Below the pieces are notes generated by a model. That model had not been told where the DNA came from. It saw only the letters and a program-made list of their open reading frames with translations, and searched no databases. Below are positions 10,262-18,878 of a stretch of DNA of 64,000 nucleotides, piece after piece. This DNA comes from Marinovum sp048263515. GTDB lineage: Bacteria; Pseudomonadota; Alphaproteobacteria; Rhodobacterales; Rhodobacteraceae. The position numbers were made by a program, and so were the translations under genes. Positions within the stretch are counted from its first letter, which is position 1, and every line of letters begins with the position of its first letter. The stretch is from the NCBI RefSeq assembly GCF_048263515.1, contig NZ_JBLXEC010000009.1:89327-153326 (forward strand), given 5' to 3'.

Positions 10262-12352
10262 ATGGTACAGACAAATAAAATCCTGACCGTCTCTTACGGC
10301 ACATTCTCGTGCACGTTGGAAGGGTTCGACGAATCCTTCGAGACCATGAAGGCAATTGCGGAATACTTCCGCGACCTCGCGGCGGATGACCGGTATTTCG
10401 GAGCCGAGCCGCCAACGCCCGACGCCGAAATGCTGGCGCGGATCGCGGAAAAGGAAATCTCCCGCCGCGTGGAGGCCCGCTTCGAGGATGACGGCATCGT
10501 GCTGCGCCCCTCGCTGGCCGCCGTGGCCGAGGCCGAGACGGCGCCCGAGCCCGTGCAGCAAGAGCCGGTCCAGCAAGCGGAGCCGGAAGCGCCCGAGCCC
10601 GAGGCCGAGCCCCAGGCTGAGGTCGCAGCGCAGGTCGAAGAGACCCCCGAAGCACAGCCCGAACCGGCCCCCGCCGTCTCGGACACGGTGAGCGATGCCG
10701 ATCTCGACGAAGAGCTCGAGACCATGGCCGCCGCGCTGGACCTCTACGACGCAGAGGAAGCCGCGGCCGAAGAGGCCGAAGCCCCCGCTGAGGAGGCCGC
10801 CGAAGAGGAAGCCCCCGCAGCAGAGATCGCGGCCCCGGCCAAGGTGGAGGTCGACGATTCCGCTGTCGAGGCCGCCAAGCCCGACCGCATGCCCGAATCG
10901 ATCGCCGACAAGCTGGCCCGCATCCGTGCGGTCGTCTCCTCGGCCGCCTCGAAGCCCAAGGCCGAAGCGCCGGTGGTGGAAGAGGCCGAGATCGAGGAAG
11001 AGACAGCCGAGGCCCCCGAGGTCGAAGCCGTCGAAACCCCTGACATCGCCGCCGGAAGCGACAGCGACCCGGTGATCGGCAACATCATGTCGACGCTCAC
11101 CTCCGGCGACGCCGAAGACACTCTGATCGAGACCCCGGCGATGGAAGAGGCGCCGGTCGAGATCAGCCTCGACGGCATCGAAGACCTGGCGCCGCAGAAG
11201 CCTGAAATGCTCGAAGAGGCCGTGGAAGCGACCGAAGAGACCCCGGTGGTGGAAGAAGAGGCCGCCGAAGAGGAGCAGGTTGAAGCTGCCGAAGCGTCCG
11301 AGGAAGAAGCCGAAGCTGCCGAAGTGCAAGCCGAGGCCGACGACGCGCCCGAAGCACAAGCCGAGGCGCCCGGCGAGACCGCCCCGGTCGCGCCGCGCCG
11401 TGTGGCTCCGCGCCGCCCGGTGCGCGTGATCAAGGTCAAGCGCCGCGCCGTCGACACCCCGCCCAGCACCCTGTCGCAGGACGACGAGGCCGAGCTGATG
11501 CGCGAACTGGCCGAGGTGGAAGCCGAGCTGGAGACGCCGAAAGTCGAAGCAGCCGAGCCCGCAGAACCCGAAGAGACCCCGATCTCCGAGGAAACCGCGC
11601 TCGAGATTTCCGACGTGGTCGAGGACACCCAGCGCGCGGTGCGCGCCATGGCCCGCCGCGACCGTCGCGACAGCTTTGCCGAGGAAGAGGGTGATGTCTC
11701 GCGGCTGCTGGCCGCCACCGATGAGCAGCTGCAGGAGCCCGAAGGCCGCTCGCGCCGCAACGCCATCGCGCATCTTCGCGCCGCCGTTGCCGCCACCCGC
11801 GCCGACCGCTCCAAGGGGATGGGTAGCGACGAGGGTCACGACCCCCGCGGTGCCTATCGCGATGACTTGGCCGCTGCGGTCCGCCCGCGCCGTGCCACCG
11901 CGGCCGAGCCCGAGACCGAGCTCAAGCGTGTCGCCCCGCTCAAACTGGTGGCCGAACAGCGCGTCGATCTGCCGACCCGGGAAGAGCCCGCCGCCGCTGC
12001 CGTCGCACAGACGGTCCGCCCGCGCCGCGTCTCGATGCCGGTCGAACAGGAGGCGGATGACAGCGCCGGCGGGTTTGCGGACTTCGCCGAAGAGGTGGGC
12101 GCCCATCGTCTGCCCGAACTGCTCGAAGCCGCCGCCGCCTACATGTCCTTTGTCGAGGGCCGCGACGAGTTCTCGCGCCCGCAGCTGATGACCAAGGTGC
12201 GCCAGGTCGAAGCCAGCGACACCAGCCGCGAGGACCGTCTGCGCAGCTTCGGCCAGCTGCTGCGCGACGGCAAGATCGAGAAGGTGCAGGGCGGCCGCTT
12301 CGCTGTTTCCGACAGCATCGGCTACCGTCCCAAGGATCGCGCCGTCGGATAA
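10262..12352 (+). CDS. Conserved acidic protein of unknown function with two conserved ends and a long disordered middle
   Basis: 696 residues. The first 75 form a compact segment (KILTVSYGTFSCTLEGFD, then AIAEYFRDLAADDRYFGAEPP) that I associate with an alphaproteobacterial family of unknown role. Residues from about 95 to 400 are extremely rich in Glu, Ala and Pro and must be largely disordered. A basic patch (VAPRRVAPRRPVRVIKVKRR) follows. The last 90 residues look folded (VGAHRLPELLEAAAAYMSFVEG, then a helix-turn-wing-like end GKIEKVQGGRFAVSD). Database names such as chemotaxis protein for this kind of sequence rest on low complexity and should not be trusted. GGAAGGCGAG precedes the ATG at 10262. 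It is monocistronic with a strong terminator behind it. Confidence 0.8.
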   Translation: MVQTNKILTVSYGTFSCTLEGFDESFETMKAIAEYFRDLAADDRYFGAEPPTPDAEMLARIAEKEISRRVEARFEDDGIVLRPSLAAVAEAETAPEPVQQEPVQQAEPEAPEPEAEPQAEVAAQVEETPEAQPEPAPAVSDTVSDADLDEELETMAAALDLYDAEEAAAEEAEAPAEEAAEEEAPAAEIAAPAKVEVDDSAVEAAKPDRMPESIADKLARIRAVVSSAASKPKAEAPVVEEAEIEEETAEAPEVEAVETPDIAAGSDSDPVIGNIMSTLTSGDAEDTLIETPAMEEAPVEISLDGIEDLAPQKPEMLEEAVEATEETPVVEEEAAEEEQVEAAEASEEEAEAAEVQAEADDAPEAQAEAPGETAPVAPRRVAPRRPVRVIKVKRRAVDTPPSTLSQDDEAELMRELAEVEAELETPKVEAAEPAEPEETPISEETALEISDVVEDTQRAVRAMARRDRRDSFAEEEGDVSRLLAATDEQLQEPEGRSRRNAIAHLRAAVAATRADRSKGMGSDEGHDPRGAYRDDLAAAVRPRRATAAEPETELKRVAPLKLVAEQRVDLPTREEPAAAAVAQTVRPRRVSMPVEQEADDSAGGFADFAEEVGAHRLPELLEAAAAYMSFVEGRDEFSRPQLMTKVRQVEASDTSREDRLRSFGQLLRDGKIEKVQGGRFAVSDSIGYRPKDRAVG

Positions 12353-12370
12353 GGCTTGCAGATACCAGAC

Positions 12371-12402
12371 AAAAGGCCGGAGCATCTGCTCCGGCCTTTT
12401 TT
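12371..12402. terminator. Bidirectional intrinsic terminator
   Basis: The arms AAAAGGCCGGAGCA and TGCTCCGGCCTTTT are perfect 14-nt complements with a minimal loop and have T runs on both strands. It serves the acidic-protein gene (+) and sdaA (-). Confidence 0.95.
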
Positions 12403-12421
12403 GTTGGATAATGGCGCTAGA

Positions 12422-13795
12422 TCAGCAGTTTGGCACGTTGACTGCAAGTCCGCCCAAGGAGGTTTCCTTGTACTTTTCATGCATGTCGGCGCCGGTCTGT
12501 CGCATCGTCTCGATCACCGCGTCGAGCGGCACGAAGTGATGACCGTCGCCGCGCAGCGCCAGGCTGGCGGCCGAGACCGCCTTGATCGCGCCGAGGCCGT
12601 TACGTTCGATGCAGGGCACCTGGACCAGTCCCTTGACCGGGTCACAGGTCATGCCGAGGTGATGCTCCAACGCGATTTCTGCCGCATTCTCAATCTGTTC
12701 CGGCGTGCCCTTCATCACCGCGCACAGCCCGGCAGCGGCCATGGCGGCGGCCGAGCCGACCTCGGCTTGGCAGCCGGCCTCGGCACCGGAGATCGAGGCG
12801 TTGTATTTCACCAGCCCGCCAATCGCCGAGGCGGTCAGCAGGAAGTCCGGCACCCCGGCGCGATAGGCACCCGGCACATGGTCCAGCCAGTAGCGGATCA
12901 CTGCCGGCACGACGCCGGCCGCGCCATTCGTCGGCGCGGTAACCACCTGGTTTCCGGCGGCATTCTCCTCGTTCACCGCCATGGCATAGGCGCTCATCCA
13001 GTCGTTGATCGTATGCGGCGCCGAGAGGTTTCGGCCGCGCTCGGCCAGCAGCGCCTCATGGATGTTCTGCGCCCGCCGCCGCACGTTCAGACCGCCGGGA
13101 AGAATGCCGCCGCTGGTCAGCCCGCGGTCGATGCAGTCGTTCATCACCTGCCAGATCCGGTCGATGCCCTTTTCCAGCCGGTCGTGCCCCCCGCGCGAGA
13201 TCTCGTTGGCGCGTTTCATCTCGGCGATGGTCTTGCCTGAAATCTTCGCCATTTCAAGCATTTCCGCGGCGGACTTGAAGGGGAAGGGCACTGGCGGGCC
13301 ATCGTCCTTGTCGCGGCCCTCGGCCAGCTCGGCCTCGGTCACCACGAAACCGCCGCCGATGGAGTAATAGGTCTCCGACAGGATCACGTCGCCCTGGGCA
13401 TCCTTGGCGCGCAGCACCATGCCATTGGCATGTCCCGGCAGGTTGGGGCCGAAGTCAAAGACCAGATCGGCCTTCGGATCAAAGGCCAGCGTGCCAAGCC
13501 CCTCGGGTAAAATGGTTTTCTCGGCCTGAATGCGCGCCAACTCGGCATCGGCGCGCTCGGCCTCATAGCTTTCCGGGGTGAAGCCCGCGAGCCCGAGGAT
13601 GGTGGCGCGGTCGGTGGCATGGCCGACGCCGGTAAATGCCAGAGAGCCGTGAAGTGTGGCGCTCAACCCCTTGAATTCGAACGGAGAGGCGCGCATCGCG
13701 TCGAGAAAGCGGGCGGCGGCCACCATCGGCCCCATGGTATGCGAGGACGACGGGCCGATGCCCACCTTGAACATCTCGAAGACCGACAGAAACAT
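12422..13795 (-). CDS. sdaA: L-serine ammonia-lyase, iron-sulfur type
   Basis: Deaminates L-serine to pyruvate and ammonia using a 4Fe-4S cluster. 457 residues with beta and alpha domains fused, the single-chain SdaA form. Landmarks are the N-terminal SVFEMFKVGIGPSSSHTMGP, the cysteine motif GAEAGCQAEVGSA, HHLGMTCDPVKG and QVPCIERN, which together supply the cluster cysteines. The start at 13795 follows GAGGAG. A much longer frame upstream (to 13987) has no conserved residues. The gene is divergent from rpiA with 237 bp between. Confidence 0.95.
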   Translation of the reverse strand: MFLSVFEMFKVGIGPSSSHTMGPMVAAARFLDAMRASPFEFKGLSATLHGSLAFTGVGHATDRATILGLAGFTPESYEAERADAELARIQAEKTILPEGLGTLAFDPKADLVFDFGPNLPGHANGMVLRAKDAQGDVILSETYYSIGGGFVVTEAELAEGRDKDDGPPVPFPFKSAAEMLEMAKISGKTIAEMKRANEISRGGHDRLEKGIDRIWQVMNDCIDRGLTSGGILPGGLNVRRRAQNIHEALLAERGRNLSAPHTINDWMSAYAMAVNEENAAGNQVVTAPTNGAAGVVPAVIRYWLDHVPGAYRAGVPDFLLTASAIGGLVKYNASISGAEAGCQAEVGSAAAMAAAGLCAVMKGTPEQIENAAEIALEHHLGMTCDPVKGLVQVPCIERNGLGAIKAVSAASLALRGDGHHFVPLDAVIETMRQTGADMHEKYKETSLGGLAVNVPNC

Positions 13796-14032
13796 CGTGG
13801 CACTCTCCTCAGGCCGATTTGGCTGGCTCTTGCGGCGAGTGGTACAGGCCCTGCTGCAAATTCCAAGGCCGGAAAACGACGTCTTTGCCGGCGTTCCGGT
13901 CGCGCTGACTTGCCCGAAGGGCGCAAACCTCACGCAAAACTGCACGAATCCGGGGAAATGCCTGCCGAAACGGTCTCGCAACCCCACCGGCGATTTCCTA
14001 TAACTCCGCGAAGCTTGAGGGAGTCGCTGATC

Positions 14033-14833
14033 ATGTCCGGAGAATTGTCGCCGATCGACAAGGCCAAGTTCGTCGCCGCCAAACGCGCGTCAGATATCGT
14101 CGAGGACGGCATGCGGGTGGGGCTGGGAACCGGCTCGACCGCCGCCTGGCTGGTGCGGTGCCTGGGAGAGCGGGTGCGCGAGGAGGGGCTGCGCTTTCGC
14201 GGCGTGCCGACCTCGACCCGCACCGCCGAGCTGGCCCGCGAGGTCGGCATCACCGTCATCAGCCTCGACGAGGCGCGCTGGCTGGATGTCACCATCGACG
14301 GCGCCGATGAATTCGATGGGGATTTCAACCTGATCAAGGGCGGCGGCGGCGCGCTGTTGCAGGAAAAGATCGTCGCGACCGCCAGCGACCAGATGGTGGT
14401 GATCGCCGATGCCGCCAAGCGGGTCGAACATCTGGGCGCCTTCCCTCTGCCGGTCGAGGTGATCCCCTTTGGCTGGCCCACGACACAGGCGCTGATCGAG
14501 GAAATGCTGGTCTCGATGGACGTGATGGGGCGCAATTCGACCCTGCGAATGACCGGCGATGCGCCCTATGTCACCGACGAGGGCAACCACATCCTCGACC
14601 TGCATCTCGGCCGGATCGGCGACCCGCGGCAATTGTCGCTGGTGCTCAACCAGATCCCCGGGGTCGTTGAAAACGGGCTGTTCGTGGATATCTGCGATAC
14701 CGTGATCGTCGGTTTTGGCGACGGTCGCATCGAGCTGCGCGACATCAACACCGGCGAAACCGAGAACGAGCGGCTCGATTTTGTCGAAAACGAGAACATG
14801 TTCGCCGACCTCGGCGATTGGAAACGCGATTAA
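14033..14833 (+). CDS. rpiA: Ribose-5-phosphate isomerase A
   Basis: Interconverts ribose 5-phosphate and ribulose 5-phosphate in the non-oxidative pentose phosphate pathway. 266 residues with the substrate loop GLGTGSTAAW, DGADEFD with its catalytic acidic residues and KGGGGALLQEKIV. GAGGGAG precedes the ATG at 14033. The glutathione reductase gene begins 10 bp after its stop, so the two are one transcription unit. That pairs pentose-phosphate metabolism with an NADPH-consuming antioxidant enzyme. Confidence 0.95.
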   Translation: MSGELSPIDKAKFVAAKRASDIVEDGMRVGLGTGSTAAWLVRCLGERVREEGLRFRGVPTSTRTAELAREVGITVISLDEARWLDVTIDGADEFDGDFNLIKGGGGALLQEKIVATASDQMVVIADAAKRVEHLGAFPLPVEVIPFGWPTTQALIEEMLVSMDVMGRNSTLRMTGDAPYVTDEGNHILDLHLGRIGDPRQLSLVLNQIPGVVENGLFVDICDTVIVGFGDGRIELRDINTGETENERLDFVENENMFADLGDWKRD

Positions 14834-14843
14834 GGGACCCTTC

Positions 14844-16202
14844 ATGGATTTTGACTACGACCTGTTTGTCATCGGTGGCGGCTCCGGTGGCGTTCGCGCC
14901 GCGCGGGTTGCGGCTGGCGAAACCGGCGCCAAGGTGGGACTGGCCGAAGAAGACCGCTACGGCGGAACCTGCGTGCAGCGTGGCTGCGTCCCGAAAAAGC
15001 TGATGGTCTTTGCCTCGGGCTACGGCGTCGCCGCCAAGGAAGCCCAGGACTATGGCTGGACGATGATGGCGGGCGGCTTCGACTGGCCCAAGTTCCGCGG
15101 CACCATGGAGTCCGAGCTTGACCGGCTGGAAGGGGTCTATCGCAAGATCCTGTCGAACAACGGTGTCGAGACCTTTGATGCCCGCGCCAAGATCGTCGAT
15201 CCGCATACCGTCGAGCTTTCGACCGGCGAGCAGAAGACCGCCAAGCACATCCTCGTGGCCACCGGCGGCTGGCCGGTGCGTCCGGATATCCCGGGTGCCG
15301 AGCTGGCGATCACCTCGAACGAGATTTTCCACCTCGAGACCCTGCCCAAGAGCATGCTGATCGTCGGCGGCGGCTATATCGCCTGCGAATTTGCCTGCAT
15401 CATGAATGGCTTGGGCGTGAAGACCACGCAGTTCTATCGCGGCGCGCAGATCCTGCGCGGCTTTGACGAAGAAGCGCGCGGGCTGGTCTCGGAAGAGATG
15501 ATCCAGAACGGCGTCGACCTGCACCTCGGCACCAATGTGCTCGAGATGAAGAAGGTCGAGGGCGGCATCTGGGTCAAGGCCACCAACGGCCAGGAATACA
15601 CCGTCGATCAGGTGATGTTCGCCACCGGCCGGGCGCCGAATTCCAGGGATCTCGGTCTGGAAGAGATCGGCGTCAAGCTTGGCCGTCACGGCGAGATCGA
15701 GGTCGATGAATACAGCCAGACGGCGGTGCCTTCGGTCTATGCCATCGGCGACGTGACCAACCGGGCCAACCTGACCCCGGTGGCGATCCGAGAGGGCATG
15801 GCCTTTGTCGAGACGGTGTTCAAGGGCAACCCGACGCCGGTCGATCACGAGCTGATCCCCAGCGCGATCTTCACCCAGCCCGAGATGGGCACCGTCGGCC
15901 TGTCGGAAGAGGTTGCGCGCGAGCGCGAGCCGATCGAGGTCTATTGCACCTCGTTCCGGCCGATGCAGACTGCCTTTATCGGCAAGAGCGATCGGGTGAT
16001 GATGAAGCTGGTGGTCAGCCAGAAAACCCGCAAGGTACTGGGCTGCCACATCGTGGCGCCGCAGGCCGGCGAGATGATCCAGCTGGCGGGCATCGCGGTC
16101 AAGATGGGCGCGACGAAAGAGGATTTCGATCGGACCGTGGCGGTACACCCGACCATGTCCGAAGAGATGGTGACCATGCGTACACCGGTGCGCACGGGTT
16201 GA
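14844..16202 (+). CDS. gor: Glutathione-disulfide reductase
   Basis: FAD-dependent, NADPH-using cytoplasmic enzyme that keeps glutathione reduced. 452 residues. It has the N-terminal FAD Rossmann motif VIGGGSGG, the redox-active pair in GGTCVQRGCVPKK, a second dinucleotide fold IVGGGYIA, YAIGDVTNR and the catalytic His in AVHPTMSEE. The spacing between the redox cysteines and HPT identifies glutathione reductase over dihydrolipoamide dehydrogenase. AAGGGA lies just before the ATG, 10 bp after rpiA. Confidence 0.94.
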   Translation: MDFDYDLFVIGGGSGGVRAARVAAGETGAKVGLAEEDRYGGTCVQRGCVPKKLMVFASGYGVAAKEAQDYGWTMMAGGFDWPKFRGTMESELDRLEGVYRKILSNNGVETFDARAKIVDPHTVELSTGEQKTAKHILVATGGWPVRPDIPGAELAITSNEIFHLETLPKSMLIVGGGYIACEFACIMNGLGVKTTQFYRGAQILRGFDEEARGLVSEEMIQNGVDLHLGTNVLEMKKVEGGIWVKATNGQEYTVDQVMFATGRAPNSRDLGLEEIGVKLGRHGEIEVDEYSQTAVPSVYAIGDVTNRANLTPVAIREGMAFVETVFKGNPTPVDHELIPSAIFTQPEMGTVGLSEEVAREREPIEVYCTSFRPMQTAFIGKSDRVMMKLVVSQKTRKVLGCHIVAPQAGEMIQLAGIAVKMGATKEDFDRTVAVHPTMSEEMVTMRTPVRTG

Positions 16203-16272
16203 AAACAGAGCGCCGCTCCCCGACTTAAGGGAGTGGACGAGGTATGAAGCGAACCTGAAGGGAAGAGCGGAC

Positions 16273-17436
16273 ATGGCAGGCAATTCTGGCGGACCCTGGG
16301 GCGGTGGCTCCGGCGGCTCGGGTGGCGACGGGCGCGGTTCTGGCGGCAACAAGGGCGGCGGACGTCGCCCCGGTGAGGGCGAGACCCCGCAGATCCCCGA
16401 GATCGACGAGTTGATGAAAAAGGGCCAGGAGCAGCTGCGCGTGCTCATGGGCGGGCGCGGTGGCACCATCCGGCCCAACGGCGGCGGCACCGGCGGGGGC
16501 AGGGGCAATGGCCCGATGTTCACCCGGGGCACCATCGGTCTCGGCATTCTCGGCGCGGTGATCCTCTGGGGGATGGCGAGCTTCTATACCGTCAAGCCCG
16601 AGGAACAATCGGTCGAGCTGTTTCTGGGCGATTATTCCAGCACCGGCGGCCCCGGTCTGAACTTTGCGCCCTGGCCGTTTGTCACCGCCGAGGTCATCCC
16701 GGTGACCCGCGAACAGACCGAGGATATCGGCGTTGGCGGCCGCGGTGGCGAAGCCGGCCTGATGCTGACCGGCGACGAGAACATCGTCGACATTGATTTC
16801 CAGGTGGTCTGGAACATCAACGACCCGGCGCAATTCCTGTTCAACCTGCGCGAACCGCAACAGACCATTCGCGCGGTGTCTGAATCGGCGATGCGCGAGA
16901 TCATCGCGCAATCCGACCTCGCGCCGATCCTCAACCGGGACCGGGGCGTCATTGCCTCGCGCCTGCAGGAACTGATCCAGTCGACGCTCGACAGCTACGA
17001 CAGTGGCGTCAACATCGTCCGGGTGAACTTTGACAAGGCCGACCCGCCGGCCTCGGTGATCGCGGCCTTCCGCGACGTCCAGGCCGCCGAGCAGGAGCGT
17101 GCCAGCTTGCAGAACGTCGCCGACGCCTATGCCAACCGGGTGCTCGCCGAGGCCCGCGGTGAAGCCGCGCAGCTTCTGGAAGAGGCCGAAGGCTATCGCG
17201 CCAAGGTGGTCAACGAGGCGGAAGGTGAAGCCAGCCGCTTCTCGGCCGTGTTGTCGGAATACCAGAAGGCACCGGAAGTGACCCGTCGCCGTCTCTACCT
17301 CGAGACCATGGAAGAGGTTCTGGGCCGCGTCGACAAGATCATCCTCGATGAAAACAACGGCAACGGTCAGGGCGTCGTGCCTTACCTGCCGCTCAACGAG
17401 CTGCGTCGCAACACCACCAACGGAGGGTCCAACTGA
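16273..17436 (+). CDS. hflK: FtsH protease modulator HflK
   Basis: Membrane SPFH/band-7 protein that forms a cage with HflC around the FtsH protease. 387 residues: a Gly-rich cytoplasmic N-terminus of about 80 residues, one transmembrane helix (about 84-103), then a periplasmic SPFH domain beginning VKPEEQSVELFLG and a helical region (QAAEQERASLQNVADAYANR, EARGEAAQLLEEAEGYRA). The stop overlaps the hflC start by one base (TGATG), so the pair is translationally coupled. Confidence 0.95.
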   Translation: MAGNSGGPWGGGSGGSGGDGRGSGGNKGGGRRPGEGETPQIPEIDELMKKGQEQLRVLMGGRGGTIRPNGGGTGGGRGNGPMFTRGTIGLGILGAVILWGMASFYTVKPEEQSVELFLGDYSSTGGPGLNFAPWPFVTAEVIPVTREQTEDIGVGGRGGEAGLMLTGDENIVDIDFQVVWNINDPAQFLFNLREPQQTIRAVSESAMREIIAQSDLAPILNRDRGVIASRLQELIQSTLDSYDSGVNIVRVNFDKADPPASVIAAFRDVQAAEQERASLQNVADAYANRVLAEARGEAAQLLEEAEGYRAKVVNEAEGEASRFSAVLSEYQKAPEVTRRRLYLETMEEVLGRVDKIILDENNGNGQGVVPYLPLNELRRNTTNGGSN

Positions 17437-18485
17437 TGCGGAAAACCACCTATCTGCTGCCCGTCGTCGTTATCGCCGTCGTGGTGGCGCTGTCGTCGGT
17501 CTTCATCGTCGACGAACGTGAAAAGGCGCTGGTGCTGCAATTCGGCCGCGTCGTCGCGGTCAAGGAAGAGCCGGGCCTCAGCTTCAAGCTGCCGCTCATT
17601 CAGGACGTTGTGCGCTATGACGACCGCATCCTGTCGCGCGATGTCGACCCTCTCGAGGTGACGCCGCTTGATGATCGTCGTCTCGTGGTCGACGCCTTTG
17701 CGCGCTATCGCATCGCCGATGTGAACAAGTTCCGCGAAGCCACCGGTGCCGGTGGCGACATCGCCATCGAGGTGGCCGGGCGCCGGCTCGATTCGATCCT
17801 GCGGTCGCAGACCCGGGAAATCCTCGGTTCGGTGTCCTCCAACGACATCCTGTCGTCTGATCGGGCGGCGCTGATGCTGCGGATTCGCAATGGTGCCTTG
17901 AAGGACGCCAGCGCGCTGGGGCTCGAGTTGATCGACGTGCGGCTCAAGCGCACCGACCTGCCGGCGGAAAACCTCGACGCCACGTTTGAACGGATGCGCG
18001 CCGAGCGGGAGAGGGAAGCGACCGACGAACGCGCCCGCGGTAACGAGGCCGCGCAACGGGTGCGCGCCCAGGCGGATCGGACCGTGGTCGAACTGACCTC
18101 GGACGCCGCCCGCCAGGCCGAGATCATCCGAGGCGAGGCCGATGCGCGCCGGACCGGCATCTTTGCCGCGGCCTTTGGCGAAGACCCTGAATTCTTTGAG
18201 TTCTACCGGTCGCTCGCCGCCTACCAGCGCGCGCTGCAAAGCGGCAACTCGACCATGGTCCTGTCGCCCGACAGCGATTTCTTCAACTACCTGAAATCGG
18301 ACACCGGCGCCCAGGCCGACACCGCGCTTGCCGCGGCCAGTGCCGCCCGTGACGCAGAGGCAGAGGCCGAGGCACAAGCGCCCGAAGCCGAGGCGCCTGC
18401 AGCCCCGGAAGCGCCCGAAGCCCAGGTGGAAGAGCCGGCCGAGGAACCCGCAGAAGAGCCTGTGGACGAGACCGCGACTCAATGA
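17436..18485 (+). CDS. hflC: FtsH protease modulator HflC
   Basis: Partner of HflK. 349 residues: an N-terminal membrane anchor (residues about 5-25), the SPFH domain starting VDEREKALVLQFGRV, and the helical ERMRAEREREATDERARG region typical of HflC. The last 50 residues are an Ala/Glu/Pro-rich acidic extension that the E. coli protein lacks, probably a flexible tail. It overlaps hflK by one base and the DUF2065 gene by four (ATGA), so all three are one coupled unit. Confidence 0.95.
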   Translation: MRKTTYLLPVVVIAVVVALSSVFIVDEREKALVLQFGRVVAVKEEPGLSFKLPLIQDVVRYDDRILSRDVDPLEVTPLDDRRLVVDAFARYRIADVNKFREATGAGGDIAIEVAGRRLDSILRSQTREILGSVSSNDILSSDRAALMLRIRNGALKDASALGLELIDVRLKRTDLPAENLDATFERMRAEREREATDERARGNEAAQRVRAQADRTVVELTSDAARQAEIIRGEADARRTGIFAAAFGEDPEFFEFYRSLAAYQRALQSGNSTMVLSPDSDFFNYLKSDTGAQADTALAAASAARDAEAEAEAQAPEAEAPAAPEAPEAQVEEPAEEPAEEPVDETATQ

Positions 18486-18679
18486 TCGAGACCGCGTTCC
18501 TGGCCCTCGGGCTGGTATTGATCGTGGAGGGGCTGGCCTATGCGCTGGCCCCTTCGCTTGTGGAGCATCTGCTTGAGACCCTGCGCACGCTGCCGGAGGC
18601 GCAGCGTCGCAACGTCGGTCTGATGGCGCTGGGCCTTGGCGTCGTGCTGGTCTGGATCGGCAAGACGCTGGGCGCGTGA
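18482..18679 (+). CDS. DUF2065 family small membrane protein
   Basis: 65 residues with two transmembrane helices (FLALGLVLIVEGLAYALAP and NVGLMALGLGVVLVWIG) joined by LLETLRTLPEAQRR, which matches the DUF2065 (YjeT-like) pattern. It overlaps the hflC stop by four bases. Genes of this family often sit directly behind hflC, and a role in the HflKC/FtsH assembly is plausible but unproven. Confidence 0.9.
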   Translation: MIETAFLALGLVLIVEGLAYALAPSLVEHLLETLRTLPEAQRRNVGLMALGLGVVLVWIGKTLGA

Positions 18680-18878
18680 ACCGCCCGCACTCCCACGCGC
18701 TTCTGCCGAGGATGTGATCTTTTCGCCGGCGGCGGATATGCTAGGCTCTTCACGATCAAGTCACAGCGCGTTGATGGCGCGAGAGTTCCTTTGCCTGTGG
18801 CTTTTGAGTACCTAGATTGGAAAGAGTTATTCGGGCAAAGGGCCGCCGCCCCGCGGTCAAACAGGAGGAGTTTTTGAC

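Noticed and set aside
10262..12352. Chemotaxis kinase CheA or a ribonuclease E-like identity for the acidic protein
   Set aside because: Similarity would come only from Glu/Ala/Pro low complexity; no histidine kinase, HPt, ATPase or S1 motifs are present.
10217..12385. 722-codon frame antisense to the acidic protein, with Gly/Phe/Leu-rich repeats
   Set aside because: It mirrors the GAA/GAG/GCC codon bias of the sense gene; the sense frame has a ribosome site and structured ends.
14745..16547. 600-codon antisense frame over gor, and 596-codon antisense frame at 61888-63678 over the lyase
   Set aside because: Both lie opposite genes with clear families and show shadow-frame composition.
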